64,000 bases of DNA, taken from positions 248,001 through 312,000 of the forward strand of contig CAVXNQ010000021.1 of NCBI GenBank assembly GCA_963763205.1, in the 5' to 3' direction. Source of the DNA: DDH964 sp963763205 (GTDB taxonomy: Bacteria > Desulfobacterota > Desulfuromonadia > Desulfuromonadales > DDH964). Both the position numbers and the translations under genes were made by a program. Below, piece by piece: positions 8,482 through 16,577 of the stretch. The notes below the pieces were generated by a model. The model worked only from the letters and a program-made list of their open reading frames with translations. It had not been told where the DNA came from and did no database searches. Position 1 is the stretch's first letter. The number at the start of each line of letters is the position of its first letter.

Positions 8482-9774
8482 ATGAAAGGAATCCTCCGGA
8501 CCGTTTTCGCGATCCTGTTGGCCCTTGCGCTGCCGCCGGTGCTGCCCGCCGCCGCCGCGGAGAATCGGCCCCTTGCCGATCTGGTGAAACAGGCGCTGAC
8601 CAACAACCCCGACCTCCAGGCCGCGCGGGAGCGCTGGCAGATGTTCGAACAGAAGGTGCTGCCGGCCCGCTCCCTCGATGATCCGCGCCTCGGCCTGGCG
8701 TTTTCCAATTACCCCGTCGACAGCTTCCAGGCGGACCGGACGCCGATGACCGGCAACGAACTCCAGCTCTCCCAGGGTTTCCCCTTTCCCGGCAAGCTGG
8801 GCGCCAAGGGGGAGATGGCCAGGGAGCAGGCGCGCTGGTACCAGGGGGCCTACGAGGACGCCCGGCTGCAGCTGGCCGGGAAGGTGAAGGATGCCTGGTA
8901 CCGGCTCGCCTTTCAGGACCGGGCGATAGCCGTCACCGAGCAGGACCTCAAGCTTCTCGACCAGTTCATCCGTCTGGCAGCAACCCGCTACGCGGTGGGC
9001 AAGGGGCTGCAGCAGGACGTGCTCAAGGCGCAGCTGGAGCGCTCCAAGCTGATGGATAAGCTCTTTAGCCAGCGCCAGCAGCGCCGCACCGTGACCGCCG
9101 AGCTCAACACCCTGCTCGGCCGCGACCCCGCCACGCCCTTCGGGCCGCTTCCCGAGCTGACTGCGACCACCGTCACCCGGGACGTCCAGGCGTTGCAGCA
9201 ACTGGCGACCGACCACCGGCCCCTGTTTCGCTCCTACCAGTCGCTGATCGCTCGTTACCAGAGCCAGCGCCACCTGGCCAAGCTGAGCTATTACCCCGAC
9301 TTCAACATCTGGGCCAGCTACCGCTTCCGCGACGACAACCTGCCTGACGGCGGCACCGATTTCGCCAGCGCCGGGGTCAGCATCACCCTCCCCCTGTGGC
9401 GGGACAAGCGCGCCGCCGAGGTGGCCGACGCCGACAGCGGCGTACGCATGGCGCAGCGCCAGTTTGACGATTTCCGCAACCAGGTCCATTTCGCCATCGA
9501 GGACGGTTATGCCCGGCTGGCCAAAGACCGCGACCTGCTCGACCTTTATGGCAGCGGCATCCTGCCCCAGGCGCAGCAGACCTATGCGGCGAGCCTCTCC
9601 GCCTACCAAGTCGGCAGCGTCGATGCCCTCAACCTGATCGACAGCCTGCTGAGCCTTTACCGCTACCAGATCGAATACCAGCGGGTGCTCGCCGATCACG
9701 AGCGGGACGTGGCGCGGCTCGAAGCCGTCACCGGCGTCTCCCTCGGCGAGCCGTCGCCCGAACCCACCCATTAA
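8482..9774 (+). CDS. cusC: TolC-family outer-membrane efflux channel (CusC/CzcC-like)
   Basis: A 430-residue outer-membrane factor of a heavy-metal RND pump. A signal peptide (residues 1-26, ending PAAAA) is followed by two repeated outer-membrane-efflux halves rich in long amphipathic helices: LVKQALTNNPDLQAARERW early, and LTATTVTRDVQALQQL leading into the second half, with typical ISYYPDF-like LSYYPDFNIWASYRF and ASAGVSITLPLW strand motifs. It begins the cusC-cusB-cusA order and ends 20 bases before cusB. Confidence 0.9.
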   Translation: MKGILRTVFAILLALALPPVLPAAAAENRPLADLVKQALTNNPDLQAARERWQMFEQKVLPARSLDDPRLGLAFSNYPVDSFQADRTPMTGNELQLSQGFPFPGKLGAKGEMAREQARWYQGAYEDARLQLAGKVKDAWYRLAFQDRAIAVTEQDLKLLDQFIRLAATRYAVGKGLQQDVLKAQLERSKLMDKLFSQRQQRRTVTAELNTLLGRDPATPFGPLPELTATTVTRDVQALQQLATDHRPLFRSYQSLIARYQSQRHLAKLSYYPDFNIWASYRFRDDNLPDGGTDFASAGVSITLPLWRDKRAAEVADADSGVRMAQRQFDDFRNQVHFAIEDGYARLAKDRDLLDLYGSGILPQAQQTYAASLSAYQVGSVDALNLIDSLLSLYRYQIEYQRVLADHERDVARLEAVTGVSLGEPSPEPTH

Positions 9775-9794
9775 TTACCAACCAGGACGAGATC

Positions 9795-11312
9795 ATGACC
9801 CGAAACCGAAAGCTCCTGTCGATCGCCGCCTTTTGCGGCCTGCTGCTCTTCTCCGGCCTGCTCTGGTACGGCGCCCAATGCGCCGAGCAGATGCGCTGGC
9901 TCCCCTTCTCGGGGCCGGCGACCGCCGCGGCCGCCAAGCAGCAGTACACCTGTGGCATGCATCCCTTCGTCATTCAGGACCAGCCGGGAAACTGTCCCAT
10001 CTGCGGCATGAAGCTGACGCCCCTCAAGGCCGGGGTTACCGGGGGAGTGGGTGAGGGGGGCAAGGCCGCCAAGCCGGCCGGGGAGCGCAAGATCAAATAC
10101 TGGGTGGCGCCGATGGACCCCACCTACATCCGCGACAAGCCGGGCAAGTCCCCGATGGGGATGGATCTGGTTCCGGTCTACGAGGACGAGGTTTCCAGCG
10201 GCTCGACCCTTACCATCGATCCGGCCACCGTGCAGAACATGGGGATCAAAACGGTGCAGGTGAAACGGCAGGACCTGCACCGGGATTTGCGGACCGTGGG
10301 TCTGATCGGCTACGACGAAACGCGTCAGTATTCGATCAACAGCAAGGTCCAGGGATGGGTCGAACATCTTTACGTCGACCAGACCGGCCAGTTCGTGAAA
10401 AAAGGCCAGCCCTTGATCGACCTGTACAGCCCGGACCTGGTTGCTGCCCAGCAGGAATACCTGCTGGCCGTCAACAACAACCGGGCGCTGGCCAAGAGCT
10501 CGTTCAGTCCGATCGCCGAGGGCGCGCAACAACTCCTCGGCGCTTCCCGGACCCGGCTCAAATACTGGGATATTTCCGACCGGCAGATCGCTGAACTGGA
10601 AAAACGCGGGAAGGTGCGCAAGACCATGACTCTCTATGCGCCCTACAACGGCATAGTCACTATGAAAATGGTCACTGAGGGGATGAATATCAAAGCCGGG
10701 GCGGAGCTGTTCAAATTTTCGGACATCTCCAAGATCTGGATCTATGCCGATATTTACGAATATGAGATTCCCTGGGTGAAAGTGGGCCAGCAGGCTACGG
10801 TGAAGTTTCCCTACGCCGACATGCCGAACCTGATCGGTAAAGTGAGCTACATTTATCCTTACGTCGAAGCCAAGACCCGGACGGTCAAGGTCCGGCTGGA
10901 ATTTGCCAATCCCGGTTACCAGCTCAAACCGGACCAGTACGTCGACGTCCATATCGCCACCCAACCGGTCAAGAATGCCCTGGTCATTCCCCGCGATGCG
11001 GTCCTCTTCTCAGGGGAAAAGCGTACCGTCTTCGTGGCTTCAGGCGGCGGCAAATTCGAGCCGCGCCAGGTCAAGACCGGCGTCGAGGGCGACCAGGGCC
11101 TGGTGGAGGTCAAGCAGGGGCTGCTCGATGGCGAGCAGGTCGTGACCTCTGCCGAGTTCATGCTCGACTCCGAGAGCCAATTGCAGGAGGCGATTCAGAA
11201 GATGCTGCACCCGCAGCAGGAGGCGCCTCCGGCGCCAGCAGGCGCGGCGGAGGATCTGTTTCAGGATGGCGGCATGAAAAAGAAGGAAAATCCGGAAGAT
11301 CTGTTCAAATAA
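9795..11312 (+). CDS. cusB: RND periplasmic adaptor (CusB-like) with two heavy-metal-binding motifs
   Basis: A 505-residue membrane-fusion protein linking the inner-membrane pump to the outer channel. After an N-terminal anchor (residues 9-28) come two heavy-metal-binding modules: YTCGMHPF...CPICGMKLTP (about 50-75) and WVAPMDPTYI...SPMGMDLVPVYEDE (about 102-130). Both are of the kind seen in Cu/Ag CusB proteins. The barrel-sandwich (VQGWVEHLYVDQTGQFVKKGQPL), the hairpin and the beta-barrel domains follow. The tail is charged (MKKKENPEDLFK). It lies between cusC and cusA. Confidence 0.92.
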   Translation: MTRNRKLLSIAAFCGLLLFSGLLWYGAQCAEQMRWLPFSGPATAAAAKQQYTCGMHPFVIQDQPGNCPICGMKLTPLKAGVTGGVGEGGKAAKPAGERKIKYWVAPMDPTYIRDKPGKSPMGMDLVPVYEDEVSSGSTLTIDPATVQNMGIKTVQVKRQDLHRDLRTVGLIGYDETRQYSINSKVQGWVEHLYVDQTGQFVKKGQPLIDLYSPDLVAAQQEYLLAVNNNRALAKSSFSPIAEGAQQLLGASRTRLKYWDISDRQIAELEKRGKVRKTMTLYAPYNGIVTMKMVTEGMNIKAGAELFKFSDISKIWIYADIYEYEIPWVKVGQQATVKFPYADMPNLIGKVSYIYPYVEAKTRTVKVRLEFANPGYQLKPDQYVDVHIATQPVKNALVIPRDAVLFSGEKRTVFVASGGGKFEPRQVKTGVEGDQGLVEVKQGLLDGEQVVTSAEFMLDSESQLQEAIQKMLHPQQEAPPAPAGAAEDLFQDGGMKKKENPEDLFK

Positions 11313-11399
11313 GGTCTGTTGTCCGCAGTCCGTTAGGAAAAATCACCGACCGGAAGCCGATTGCCCCAACCGACAACGACCAACTGACAGGTTTTACTC

Positions 11400-14300
11400 A
11401 TGCTTGAAAAAATAATTGCCGCTTCGATTCGCAATAAATTCATGGTGGTTCTCGTCACCGTCTTTGTCATAGCCGGGGGGATCTACGCCATGATGAAGAT
11501 TCCCCTGGATGCCATTCCCGACCTTTCGGATGTCCAGGTCATTGTCTTCACCAAGTACCCCGGCCAGGCTCCCCAGGTGGTGGAAGACCAGGTCACTTAC
11601 CCCTTGACGACCCAGATGATGGCGGTTCCCAGGGCCAAGGTGGTGCGGGGTTACTCCTTTTTCGGCTACAGCTTCGTCTACATCATCTTCGAAGACGGCA
11701 CCGACATGTACTGGGCCCGCTCGCGGGTTCTCGAATACCTGAATTACGCCTCGAAGAACCTGCCGACCGGGATCACCCCCACCCTTGGCCCGGACGCCAC
11801 CGGGGTTGGCTGGGTCTACGAATATACGCTGCAGAGCAAGAACCACACCCTCCAGGAACTGCGCTCCCTTCAGGACTGGTTCCTGCGCTACCAGTTGACC
11901 GCGGTCGACGGAGTGTCCGAGGTGGCGAGCATCGGCGGCTACGTCAAGCAGTACCAGGTGACGGTCGACCCCGACAAGCTGCTGGCCTACAATATCTCGA
12001 TTTCCCGGGTCAAAAAAGCCATCCAGGCGAGCAACAACGACGTCGGCGGCCGACTGGTGGAACAGGCCGAAACAGAGTTCATGGTACGCGGCCTGGGCTA
12101 TGTCCAATCGGTCCAGGATCTGGAAAACGTGGTCGTCGGTACCGACTCCCGGGGGACGCCGATCCTGATCAGGGATATCGGCCAGGTGCGACTCGGCCCC
12201 GAACTGCGCCGGGGGCTGGCCGATCTCGATGGCCAGGGGGAGGTGGCGGGCGGTGTCATCGTCATGCGCTACGGTGAGAATGCCCTGAAGACCATTCAGA
12301 ACGTCAAGAAGAAGCTCAAGGAGCTGCAGGCGGGCCTGCCCGAGGGGGTGACGATCCAGCCGGTCTACGACCGCTCGGGGCTCATCGAGCGGGCCGTTGA
12401 GACCCTCAAGGGGAAACTGTTCGAGGAGAGCATCGTGGTGGCCGTTGTCACCGCGCTCTTCCTGTTTCACCTGCCGAGCGCCCTCGTGGCGATCTTCACC
12501 CTACCGGTGGCGATCCTCATCGCCTTTATGATCATGGGCTGGCAGGGGATCAACGCCAACATCATGAGCCTGGGCGGCATCGCCATCGCCATCGGGGCGA
12601 TGATCGACGCCGCCATCATCATGATTGAGAATGCTCACAAGCATCTGGAGCATTACGGCGGCAAAAAGCCGCACTGGGAGATTGTCTCGGACGCCGCCAA
12701 AGAGGTCGGCCCGGCGCTGTTCTACAGCCTGCTGGTCATCACCGTCTCTTTTTCCCGGTTTTCTCCCTGGGTGAGCAGTCGGGACGGATGTTCAAGCCGC
12801 TGGCCTATACCAAAACGTATGCGATGGCGGCCGCGGCCTTAATCTCCATTACCCTCGTCCCGGTGCTCATGGGCTGGTTTATCCGCGGCAAAATCCCCAA
12901 GGAAGAGGCCAACCCCATCAACCGCTTGCTGATCCGCATCTATCACCCGGTGGTCGATTTCGTTCTCAAATGGCGGATTGCGGTCCTGGTGGTGGCCGTG
13001 CTGCTGACCGCCTCCATCTTCCTCCCCTTCAAGAAGATGGGCACCGAGTTCATGCCTCCTCTCTATGAGGGGGACCTGCTCTACATGCCGACGACCCTGC
13101 CGGGAATCTCCATTGCCCAGGCCAAGGCGGTGCTGCAGCAGACCGACCGGATCATCGCCACCTTTCCCGAGGTGGAGCACGTCTTCGGCAAGGTCGGCCG
13201 GGCCGAGACCGCCACCGATCCGGCACCGTTATCGATGCTTGAGACCACCATCACCCTCAAGCCGGAGAGCGCCTGGCCCAAGGTGCCGGTAGCGCGCTTC
13301 TACTCCGGATGGCCGGGTTGGGCCGAATGGTTCAAGAAGCCCCTGCGCTGGGTCTGGCCGGAAACGGAGACCATCACCGTCGACCAGCTCACCGAGAAAC
13401 TCAACGACGCCATCAAGTTCCCGGGCCTGACCAACGCCTGGACGATGCCGATCAAGACCCGCATCGACATGCTCTCCACCGGTATCAAGACCCCGGTCGG
13501 GATCAAGGTCATGGGGGACGACCTGGCCACCCTGAGCAGGATCGGTCAGCAGATCGAGGCCGTGGTCCGGACCATTCCCGGTACGTTGAGCGCCTATTCC
13601 GAGAGGGTGGTCGGCGGCAACTACTTCGACTACCGGATCGATCGCGAAGCGGCCGCCCGCTATGGGCTCAACGTGGGGGACATCGAGGACGTCATCCAGA
13701 GTGCCATCGGCGGGATGAATATTACCCAGACCGTGGAGGGGCTGGAGCGCTACCCGGTCAACCTTCGCTATAATCGAGACTTCCGCAACAATATCGAAGA
13801 CCTGCGCCGCATCCTCATACCGCTGCCCGGTGGCGCGCATATCCCCATTACCCAGGTGGCCAGCATCCAGATCCACAAAGGCCCGCCGAGCATCAAGAGC
13901 GAAAACACCCGCCGCACCGCCTGGATCTATGTCGATCTCAAGGGGAGCGATATCGGCAGCTATGTGGCCAATGCCCAGAAGCTCGTCAACGAAAAAATCA
14001 AGCTCCCCTCCGGCTACAATATCGTCTGGAGCGGGCAGTACGAATACATGCAGGCGGCCAAGGCGAAGCTGATGGTGGTCATTCCGTTCACCCTGCTGAT
14101 CATTTTCGTGATTATCTACATGAATACCAAGTCCCTGATCAAGACGGGGATCATCTTCATCGCCCTGCCTCTGTCGCTGGTCGGCTGCTTCTGGTATCTC
14201 TACCTGCTCGGCTACAACATGTCGGTGGCTGTCTGGGTCGGCATCATCGCCCTGGCCGGGATTTCGGCCGAAACCGGGGTCGTCATGCTTCTGTACCTGG

Positions 14301-14632
14301 ACCTGGCTTTTGAAATGTGGAAGCGGCAGGGGCGAATGCATAATCGCGGCGACCTGGTACAGGCGATCCATCACGGCGCGGTCAAGCGTATTCGACCCAA
14401 GATGATGACGATTACCGTCATCATCGCCGGCCTGATCCCCATCATGTGGAGCCATGGCGCCGGGGCAGATGTCATGAAGCGCATCGCCGCGCCGATGATC
14501 GGCGGGGTGATCACCTCCGGGATGATGGAACTGTTGGTCTTTCCGGTCATCTACTTTCTCTGGCGGGGATGGAAACTGGAGAAGAGCCTGGAAGCGACCG
14601 ATGCCGGAGAGATCGAGGAAGGGCTTGTCTGA
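11400..14632 (+). CDS. cusA: Heavy-metal RND efflux pump (CusA-like), one base missing
   Basis: The inner-membrane proton-driven pump of the HME-RND family, about 1077 residues. The N-terminal part is open from 11400 to 12842 and contains the TM4 motif IAIGAMIDAAIIMIENAHKHLEH with the HME-type acidic and asparagine residues. The remainder is open from 12788 to 14632. In the first frame the sequence collapses after LLVITVSF; adding one T to the five-T run 12749-12753 gives VSFFPVFSLGEQSGRMFKPLAYTK, the expected sequence. The total length is one short of a multiple of three, agreeing with a single missing base. No second lesion was seen, so the gene is probably intact in the organism. Confidence 0.92.
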
Positions 14633-14752
14633 CTTCGTGCCACCATGGCAAAGAGCCGGCCCGGCGGCACGGGGCTGACCGAAATGATAAGATGGGCCGG
14701 AGAGCCCGTAGCGACGCGGCTGGCGCCGCATAACCAGTAAAGGAGAAATAAC

Positions 14753-15286
14753 ATGAAACGTTGGACCACCATCGCTCTGGCATTGCTGTTTACCCTGGGG
14801 CTGCCCCTGGGGGTTCTGGCCATGGATCATCAGGACGGCAAGATGGACGGCATGAGCCAAAATTCCGGCGCCATGCCGGGCATGGAAAAGGGCAGCATGC
14901 CGGGCATGAACCAGGGCGGGATGATGAACGGCATGATGATGCTGGGTGATCAGACCGAGAACGGGGTCAAGGCCATGGCCCATATCAAGGACATCCATGA
15001 AGGGATGGCCAAGATGGGCATGGAGCAGACCCACCACCTGATGATCATGTTCATGGACACCGCGACCGGCAAGCCGATCGGTGGCGGGAGCGTGGCGGTG
15101 AAGATCAAGGATCCAGCCGGCAAGGTCAGCAAACCGATCCCGCTGATGGCCATGAAGATGGGCATGGGTGAAGGATTCGGTTCCGACATCACCCTGCCGG
15201 AAAAAGGCAAGTACGAGATCATCGTCGGCAGCAAACTGGAGGACGGCAAGAAACGCCAGTTCCAGTTCGAGTTCGACAACAAGTAA
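14753..15286 (+). CDS. Met-rich periplasmic protein of the cus cluster
   Basis: A 177-residue exported protein. A signal peptide (MKRWTTIALALLFTLGLPLGVLA) is followed by a Met/Gly/His-rich segment (residues 24-65) with MPGMEKGSMPGMNQGGMM-type repeats, the kind of sequence that binds Cu(I) or Ag(I) through thioethers. The C-terminal 110 residues (HHLMIMFMDTATGKPIGGG...KGKYEIIVGSKLEDG) look like a beta-sandwich of the immunoglobulin-like periplasmic type. ATG 14753 follows AAGGAGAAATAAC. It lies 120 bases after cusA. A copper-chaperone role is inferred from composition and neighbours. Confidence 0.75.
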   Translation: MKRWTTIALALLFTLGLPLGVLAMDHQDGKMDGMSQNSGAMPGMEKGSMPGMNQGGMMNGMMMLGDQTENGVKAMAHIKDIHEGMAKMGMEQTHHLMIMFMDTATGKPIGGGSVAVKIKDPAGKVSKPIPLMAMKMGMGEGFGSDITLPEKGKYEIIVGSKLEDGKKRQFQFEFDNK

Positions 15287-15301
15287 ATCATCTTCATGCC
15301 T

Positions 15302-15341
15302 TGAAAAAACCAGAGGGCCGCGGAAATCCGCGGCCCTCTGG
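15302..15341 (-). terminator. Terminator of the acyltransferase gene
   Basis: A 14-bp perfect stem, CCAGAGGGCCGCGG with its complement, around a 4-base loop. The T run (GTTTTTTCAA) lies on the minus-strand side, so it serves the minus-strand gene ending at 15375; the stem can also help end transcription of the Met-rich gene. Confidence 0.8.
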
Positions 15342-15374
15342 CGTGGAACCTTGCAAAATCGGGGAAGGCCGGTT

Positions 15375-16016
15375 TCAGGCCGGCGGCTCCTGGCCGAGCA
15401 GGGCGGCGATGGCGGCCATCAGCCGGTCGACGATCTGCTGCTGGGTCTCCTTGTTGTCCTCGCGCTCGAAGAGGTCGGAAAAGTCCAGGGGGGCACCAAA
15501 GGTGATCGCGGCCGGCTGGCGGAAGCCCGGAAATTTCCATTGGTTGAGGCCGGTGATGGCGGTCGGCACCACCACCGGGCGCACCGTATAGATGAGCTTG
15601 CCGACGCCGCGGTTGCCCCGGCCCAGCTTCCCGTCGGGATGCCGCGTCCCCTCGGGGTAGAGCATCACCTTGTCGGTCCGCAGCAGGTCCTCGAGGACCT
15701 TGCCGGCGCGGACGTCCCGCCGGCGTTTGACCGGAAAGGCGCCCCAGGAACGGAACAGCGCGCCGAGCAGCCGATTGCGGAACAGCTCCTCCTTGGCCGG
15801 TGCCCAGACCATCTGCAGGGGCTGGTGCCTGCAGACCGCCCAGGGAAGGAGCACGGTCTCGTAACCGGAAATGTGGTTGGCCGCAATCAGCACCCCGCCC
15901 CGGCGGGGGAGATGCTCGGCGCCCTCGATCCGCAGGTTGTTGATCAGCGAGGCGTAGCAGCCTATTACATAGGTGGACAGGGTGACCCAGATGCGGCGCG
16001 GCAGGGAACGGTTCAA
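15375..16016 (-). CDS. 1-acyl-glycerol-3-phosphate acyltransferase family protein (PlsC-like)
   Basis: About 213 residues of the lysophospholipid acyltransferase family, transferring acyl groups in phospholipid synthesis at the inner membrane. Motif I appears as NHISGYE (the usual NHxxxxD with Glu in place of Asp) and motif III as YPEGTRHPDG. Start TTG 16016 was chosen: it follows GAGGAAGCC at good spacing, and a promoter lies at 16051-16079, so the longer frame to 16079 would begin inside the -35 box. The Glu in motif I is unusual but tolerated in some family members. Confidence 0.82.
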   Translation of the reverse strand: MNRSLPRRIWVTLSTYVIGCYASLINNLRIEGAEHLPRRGGVLIAANHISGYETVLLPWAVCRHQPLQMVWAPAKEELFRNRLLGALFRSWGAFPVKRRRDVRAGKVLEDLLRTDKVMLYPEGTRHPDGKLGRGNRGVGKLIYTVRPVVVPTAITGLNQWKFPGFRQPAAITFGAPLDFSDLFEREDNKETQQQIVDRLMAAIAALLGQEPPA

Positions 16017-16050
16017 GGCTTCCTCGGTGTCAGGTTGATGGTGAGAGCCT

Positions 16051-16079
16051 TTTATAGCAGTCCAACTGACGACGGGCAA
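16051..16079 (-). promoter_or_regulatory. Sigma-70-type promoter of the acyltransferase gene
   Basis: On the minus strand, TTGCCC (16079-16074), 17 bases, then TATAAA (16056-16051). Transcription would begin near 16045, about 30 bases before the chosen start. Confidence 0.5.
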
Positions 16080-16175
16080 CCGAAAATCCCGGCATGCCTC
16101 ATCAAGCCCCTTTTGTTCGCAGGCGATTTCCGGTATTTTGACAGTTCAACCCGATTGCCTTCAAGGATTTCCGTT

Positions 16176-16577
16176 TTGACGCAACCCTTTGGAAAATCGC
16201 CCCGGCTCTGGCTGGCCGGCTGCACCGGCTGGGCCCTGCTGGTCCTCTGGCTGTCGCTCATTCCCCACCCGCCCCGGTTTTCGATGCCGCTGCTTTCCTG
16301 GGACAAGTTCCAGCACGCCGGCGCCTACGCCCTGCTGACCCTCCTGGCCGGAAAGAGCGCTGTTACCCTCCGGCCGGGGCGCCGCGGCAACTGGCTGCTG
16401 GCGGGGAGCTGCGTCCTGGCCTTCGGTGCCCTGATCGAAGGGCTGCAGTTTCTCACCGGCGAGGGCCGGACCGCCGATTTCCGGGATATCCTGGCCAATG
16501 CCACCGGCATCCTGGCGGCCTGCCTGTTGGTGGCCCTGTGGCAACGCTGGTTCACGACATCGAAGGTGCGTGCTTGA
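16176..16577 (+). CDS. VanZ-family membrane protein
   Basis: About 133 residues with four predicted membrane helices: LAGCTGWALLVLWLSLIP, the HAGAYALLTLLAG segment, WLLAGSCVLAFGALIEGLQF and DILANATGILAACLLVAL. WDKFQHAGAY and EGLQFLTGEGRTADFRDILANATG are the VanZ-family signatures. No biochemical role is firmly known for this group. Start TTG 16176 follows AAGGA; longer upstream frames have no ribosome site. Its stop overlaps the TTG start of the next gene (TTGA), which indicates translational coupling. Confidence 0.75.
   Translation: MTQPFGKSPRLWLAGCTGWALLVLWLSLIPHPPRFSMPLLSWDKFQHAGAYALLTLLAGKSAVTLRPGRRGNWLLAGSCVLAFGALIEGLQFLTGEGRTADFRDILANATGILAACLLVALWQRWFTTSKVRA

Noticed and set aside
8482..9774. 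Long antisense frame opposite cusC
   Set aside because: cusC has signal peptide and TolC motifs; the opposite frame is a composition shadow.
13229..15037. A 602-codon antisense frame opposite cusA and the Met-rich gene
   Set aside because: Composition (His/Asp/Gly runs) and lack of motifs mark it as a shadow.
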